A stretch of DNA of 64,000 nt from Haematococcus lacustris. Taxonomy: Eukaryota > Chlorophyta > Chlorophyceae > Chlamydomonadales > Haematococcaceae. The DNA is taken from the NCBI GenBank assembly GCA_030144725.1, contig JASKMD010000025.1, positions 3,019,716 to 3,083,715 of the forward strand. The letters are read 5' to 3'. The notes under the pieces are model-generated. The model saw only the letters and a list, made by a program, of their open reading frames with translations, had not been told where the DNA came from and made no database searches. The translations under genes and the position numbers were made by a program. Positions 60,598-64,000 of this stretch are shown piece by piece (positions within the stretch are counted from its first letter, which is position 1; the number at the start of each line of letters is the position of its first letter).

Positions 60598-63465
60598 TTA
60601 CAACTGGTGATGTTGGGCGGCAGTCATGTCAGGGTGATGGCCAAAGAGCATGCCCTTGGGATGCTTTGTGAAGCGGGCATCAGGCGGCAGATGCTGGTGT
60701 CCATCGGGCAGTGTGTGGGCAATGGTGACGCAGCTGAACAGGCATGGAAGAGCTGGCACCTCTTGCGATTGTTGGGGTGGGCAAGCATGCATGGTGGGTA
60801 GCAGCGCGCAGAGGATCAGCAAGAATGCACAAGCGTTGCGCAGTGTGCAGCCCTTACGCATGGCGTCAAGCAGCCCCTTCCCCGCGGTTGACCAGCGCTC
60901 AAGGAGCGGTGTGGGTGCCTTAGCACGCTGCTTGCGGTCCCGCCGGCGGGCAGCCCCCAGGCCCAGTGGCTGATGTTTGGGGGTACGGGTGGGAAGCTGC
61001 TGCCTGTCCATGCCACGGCCGGGCTTGCTGCGAGGGGCCAGGGGGGGACCCCTGATTTCCACCCCTGGCTGGTCCTCCGCAACACTGGGGGTGTGGCTGC
61101 AACCGGAGGTGGCGCTGGCCGCACTTGGCTTACCCTCCGGAACCCCCAGGTAGCACGCGCTGGTATGGCCGCTGCTACCCTCCGCACCCCCGCTGATCAC
61201 TGGGCTGGCCATGCAGGCCCAAAGGGGGCTGCCCTGCATCAGGCTAGAGGGGTCAGCCAAACTGCACTGGCTCAGCATGGTTGCACTGGACCATTCAGCT
61301 GGGGGCTCAAAGTGCAATGGCAAGGCATGGCGTGGCTGCGGGTGAGCATGGCTAGCCAGCTGAGGGGCGTAGGTAAGCAAGCGCCCTGGTAGGTCAATCT
61401 GTATGCCGTGCCGAAGCATGACCTCTGTGCCTATCACAAGGGTGTAAGGCAGGCTGCTGTGTTCCTCCACGATGTGCACGCGGTGGCGGGAGCGGGCTGC
61501 ATGGGGTGTGCCCAGGGCCAGACCCACCTCTACCACCACCGCACCCAGGGTCTGGAAAGTGGTCCCCCCGCTCTGGATGATGCGTAGCTGGGTGGGGAGC
61601 ACCTCCAGTTGCAGCTGCTTGGCCAGGCCTGCCGTCATAAGTTGAGCGCCAGAGCCTGAGTCAATCATGACCCCAGGGATGGCATGGGGGTTGCCGTGCC
61701 TATCAAGCACGCTGAGCCCTGCGCGCACACTGGGGTTGGCAGCAAAGGGGAGGGCCTGCGGGGGAGGGGCCCCGGCACGGATGTACGAGGCAGGCGGCAG
61801 CGACGCGCTGGCTGATGAGTTCTGGGCACTTTGGGCAGCAACCACACCTTGTGCCAGCGGTTGTTGTGCACGCAGCTGTGCCACCTGAGCCTCCACAATC
61901 AGCAATGACTGCTGCATGCCAGTAACGCGCTGATCAAGCGCATGTACAATGTTGGTTATGTCGGCAAGCACAACACGCTCAGGCTGAGGGGCTGCGGGCG
62001 GGCTGCGAGCTGAGGCACTACCCGGGGTGAAGCTAGTGGGGCGATCAGCGGCAGCTGCCAGGGCATGGCGCATGGCCTCAAGCGCATGCTCAGGGCTGGT
62101 GATGGGCACAGAGGTAAAGCTATGCATGGCTGCACCCTCATCTTCTACCATACCCTCAGCGGCGACCAGCGCATGGGTGGGAGCAGGGGGCCCCCAGTGT
62201 ACAGGGCGTAGCTCGGGGTGCTTGGAGTAGCAGCGATCCTCGGTGTGGCCATCCTTGTCACAATGATCACAATGCAGCCGGCTGCGAGGGGGCCCTCCCC
62301 TTGGCTGCATGGCGGTGTGAGCACGCAACGGCGCAGCAGCAGGGGGCCGTGTGGCCATGAACAACCTGAACTGCTCAAACAAGGCTTGCTCGGCTGGCTG
62401 AGGGCTGCTGGCATTGACATGTGTAGGGGCGGTGGAGGGTGCAGTCCTAGGCTGTCCTTGCATGCCTATGTGGCATTCCGCGGTGCTGTGGCCTGTCCAG
62501 CGCTGGTGGTTCTCACACCATTGCAATTGTGATGGGGCAGGCCTAGGTGGTGGCATGGACGCATGCAGAGCATTGCCGAGCTGCTTCATCAGGCGCTGGG
62601 CAGCCTTGACAGCGCTGGCATCACCTCCCTTGAGCTGCCCCAGCAGGTCGGTCGTGTTAACGCCGATGGCGACAGTTGGCTTGCCAGCTGCCTGATCCAG
62701 CTGGAGCATGCCTACGAGCTCGTTGTAGACCTGTGTGGCAGCGGTCTCTGCACGGCCAAGGGCCAACTCGATTGAGTCCTCGCTGTGATGGGGCATGGCC
62801 AACCTAGCAAAGGCTGCCTTGCTGCGTTGCACAAAGGCCTGCCCTTGGGGGTGCAGGACATGACGCGGGTGTGGCTGCAGGGCAATAATGAACATGTTGA
62901 CAGCACCTAAGCGGCTGAGATGGCCTTGCTCGGTCATGCGCACCAGCTGAGGCGACATGCGTGCCAGGAGCGACGCGGGTGCCTCCGTCCGCCCACTGTC
63001 ACCCGTGTCACCCAGCCGCATACCTTGCACCTGTTGCTTCAGGAGCACGGGGTCCGCGAGGTCGTCGCGGACGATAGCCAGGAACATCTCAATGCATTGG
63101 GCGGAGTCCAAAGCGCTCTCGTCGTCGAGCTCCTCGTACCGGGCCTGATACTCCTGGATGACAGAATGCTTTACATAACCATCGCTGAATGCCGCAGCCG
63201 CGCGGCTGGGCAGCTTACGAAGCACAAGCGCGAGAGCGCGGTCGCTCGACAGCTCGGCATCGTCGCAGAGCACATGAAGCGCGCTCTGAACGCACTGAAA
63301 AGACCGATCCAGCTCATAAGGCGACAGCACTGTACCGGAAGAAGGCAGCGGGTGCTTGACGCCGAACGAGGTGGCGGAGCTGAAGCGGGAGCCGTAGGTG
63401 GGGATGCCACTCGAGCCGCCGGCGTCGCCCGCGTTCGAAGCACCGTCGACGGACATAGCGCTCAT
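60598..63465 (-). CDS. Gag-protease polyprotein of the LTR element
   Basis: 955 codons from an ATG at 63465 (a second ATG is close by). Residues 1-330 or so are a helical capsid-like region (RSFQCVQSALHVLCDDAELS, RAETAATQVYNELVGMLQLD). Zinc knuckles follow: CENHQRWTGHSTAEC, and a CCHC-type CDHCDKDGHTEDRC. A coiled region (ITNIVHALDQRVTGMQQSLL) precedes an aspartic-protease-like segment: PGVMIDSGSGAQLMTAGLAK with the DS/TG-type active site, here DSGS, then LVIGTEVMLRHGIQIDL. The C-terminal 250 residues are low in recognisable content, with a short hydrophobic stretch (ACAFLLILCALLPTMHAC). Frame intactness over nearly 3 kb suggests a recent insertion. Confidence 0.85.
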   Translation of the reverse strand: MSAMSVDGASNAGDAGGSSGIPTYGSRFSSATSFGVKHPLPSSGTVLSPYELDRSFQCVQSALHVLCDDAELSSDRALALVLRKLPSRAAAAFSDGYVKHSVIQEYQARYEELDDESALDSAQCIEMFLAIVRDDLADPVLLKQQVQGMRLGDTGDSGRTEAPASLLARMSPQLVRMTEQGHLSRLGAVNMFIIALQPHPRHVLHPQGQAFVQRSKAAFARLAMPHHSEDSIELALGRAETAATQVYNELVGMLQLDQAAGKPTVAIGVNTTDLLGQLKGGDASAVKAAQRLMKQLGNALHASMPPPRPAPSQLQWCENHQRWTGHSTAECHIGMQGQPRTAPSTAPTHVNASSPQPAEQALFEQFRLFMATRPPAAAPLRAHTAMQPRGGPPRSRLHCDHCDKDGHTEDRCYSKHPELRPVHWGPPAPTHALVAAEGMVEDEGAAMHSFTSVPITSPEHALEAMRHALAAAADRPTSFTPGSASARSPPAAPQPERVVLADITNIVHALDQRVTGMQQSLLIVEAQVAQLRAQQPLAQGVVAAQSAQNSSASASLPPASYIRAGAPPPQALPFAANPSVRAGLSVLDRHGNPHAIPGVMIDSGSGAQLMTAGLAKQLQLEVLPTQLRIIQSGGTTFQTLGAVVVEVGLALGTPHAARSRHRVHIVEEHSSLPYTLVIGTEVMLRHGIQIDLPGRLLTYAPQLASHAHPQPRHALPLHFEPPAEWSSATMLSQCSLADPSSLMQGSPLWACMASPVISGGAEGSSGHTSACYLGVPEGKPSAASATSGCSHTPSVAEDQPGVEIRGPPLAPRSKPGRGMDRQQLPTRTPKHQPLGLGAARRRDRKQRAKAPTPLLERWSTAGKGLLDAMRKGCTLRNACAFLLILCALLPTMHACPPQQSQEVPALPCLFSCVTIAHTLPDGHQHLPPDARFTKHPKGMLFGHHPDMTAAQHHQL

Positions 63466-63920
63466 GCCACGTCAGGATAAGCTTGAGATAGGCAGTGTTT
63501 CGTCCGCCCTAGCTGGCCCTCTGATGTTGCAGACGGGGCAGGGGGACAGGAAAGACGTGGGCTCAATCCACACGGTTCCCTTTACGACTTGGGCTTGGGG
63601 AGTGCCTCGACCGCTTGGTAGGCTGGCGGGTTACAATGAGGTATCTCAAGCTGCTGAAGCAGCAACAACTCAGTCCTTAAGTGCCTAGCAAGTGTGGAGA
63701 TCCAGGGTAATGTAACTGCCGTCTGAGTCAGTACGGCCAATCAGCATCAAGGAACCAATCAACATGCACCAATGATCAGCCCTCGCCACAACACCTAAAC
63801 TAGAGATGTAGTCTGCGCACAACGCCACAATTGCGCCTAATCTGGCTAAGGAGTTAACAACATGAGAGGCACCCGCCCTTGTTACGCATTATGTCCGGTC
63901 ACCTTGTGTGTTGTGACAGC
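63466..63920 (-). other. 5' leader of the LTR element
   Basis: Untranslated sequence between the right LTR and the gag start. The primer-binding site should lie just inside 63920; the bases there (GCTGTCACAACACACAAGG on the minus strand) do not match a common tRNA-Met type. Confidence 0.45.
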
Positions 63921-64000
63921 TGTCGCGCTGTAAGCATGCGCTGGGACCTGGCACTTACTTCCCCCCAGTGCGCAAGGTGGTGATACAGCATTGAGGCGCA
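63921..64000 (-). repeat. Probable 5' LTR (cut by window edge)
   Basis: Direct repeat of 59000-59080, one mismatch over 80 bp. Confidence 0.7.

Larger units (their letters stand above)
59000..64000 (-). mobile_element. LTR retroelement, RT-deleted, with PHD-finger integrase end
   Basis: A direct repeat that begins TGTCGCGCTGTAAGCATGCG occurs at 59000 and at 63921, running at least 80 bp with one difference until the window ends, so it brackets both coding frames like LTRs. The right copy is cut by the window edge. The coding order on the minus strand is gag with zinc knuckle, aspartic protease, then (after a gap of 40 bp) the end of the integrase. Reverse transcriptase, RNase H and the first part of the integrase are missing. 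The element therefore seems internally deleted, or the missing parts are supplied by other copies. Confidence 0.8.

Overview
The window looks like nuclear DNA of a GC-rich chlorophyte of the Chlamydomonadales. A Haematococcus-like alga is my guess from the style of the sequence; I could not test it. The support is many short exons with strong GT-AG junctions, a very large TmcB-type gene (membrane, TPR-like and PAS parts), proline-rich pherophorin-like surface proteins, and a heavy load of mobile elements.

Layout. 16-507 (-): first exon of an ATP-grasp-like enzyme that runs off the left edge. 0.9-6.1 kb: a Fanzor fragment, two inverted arrays of a GTGCAGGGTTT-type repeat around a G-rich low-complexity core, and a fragment of a second Fanzor lineage. 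6.3-10.6 kb: two convergent, paralogous surface-protein genes. 10.9-14.8 kb: a copied piece of the first of these, split by a 3.6-kb non-LTR retrotransposon with a target-site duplication. 15.7-46.4 kb (-): one gene of about 60 exons encoding a TmcB-like protein. Most of its exons could be placed to the base, and their phases join correctly. 47.5-50.4 kb (-): an R3HCC1/R3HCC1L-like gene. 51.1-53.9 kb: the most complete Fanzor copy (-) and a facing fragment (+). 54.3-58.8 kb (+): a six-exon type I membrane surface protein. 59.0-64.0 kb (-): an LTR retroelement with gag-protease, an integrase end carrying a PHD finger, and no reverse transcriptase.

The most notable content is the Fanzor family (eukaryotic relatives of TnpB, the RNA-guided nucleases of IS200/IS605 elements). 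The copies keep RuvC I, II and III motifs. They share a conserved region of about 260 bp after the stop codon that ends at one fixed base, and four copies are bounded by direct repeats of 13-17 bp that all begin T(G/A)CTG. The 5' ends differ from copy to copy and an internal intron is retained. Four copies lie in introns of the TmcB-like gene, all antisense to it. One of them carries a copy of a TmcB exon that lies 7.4 kb away.
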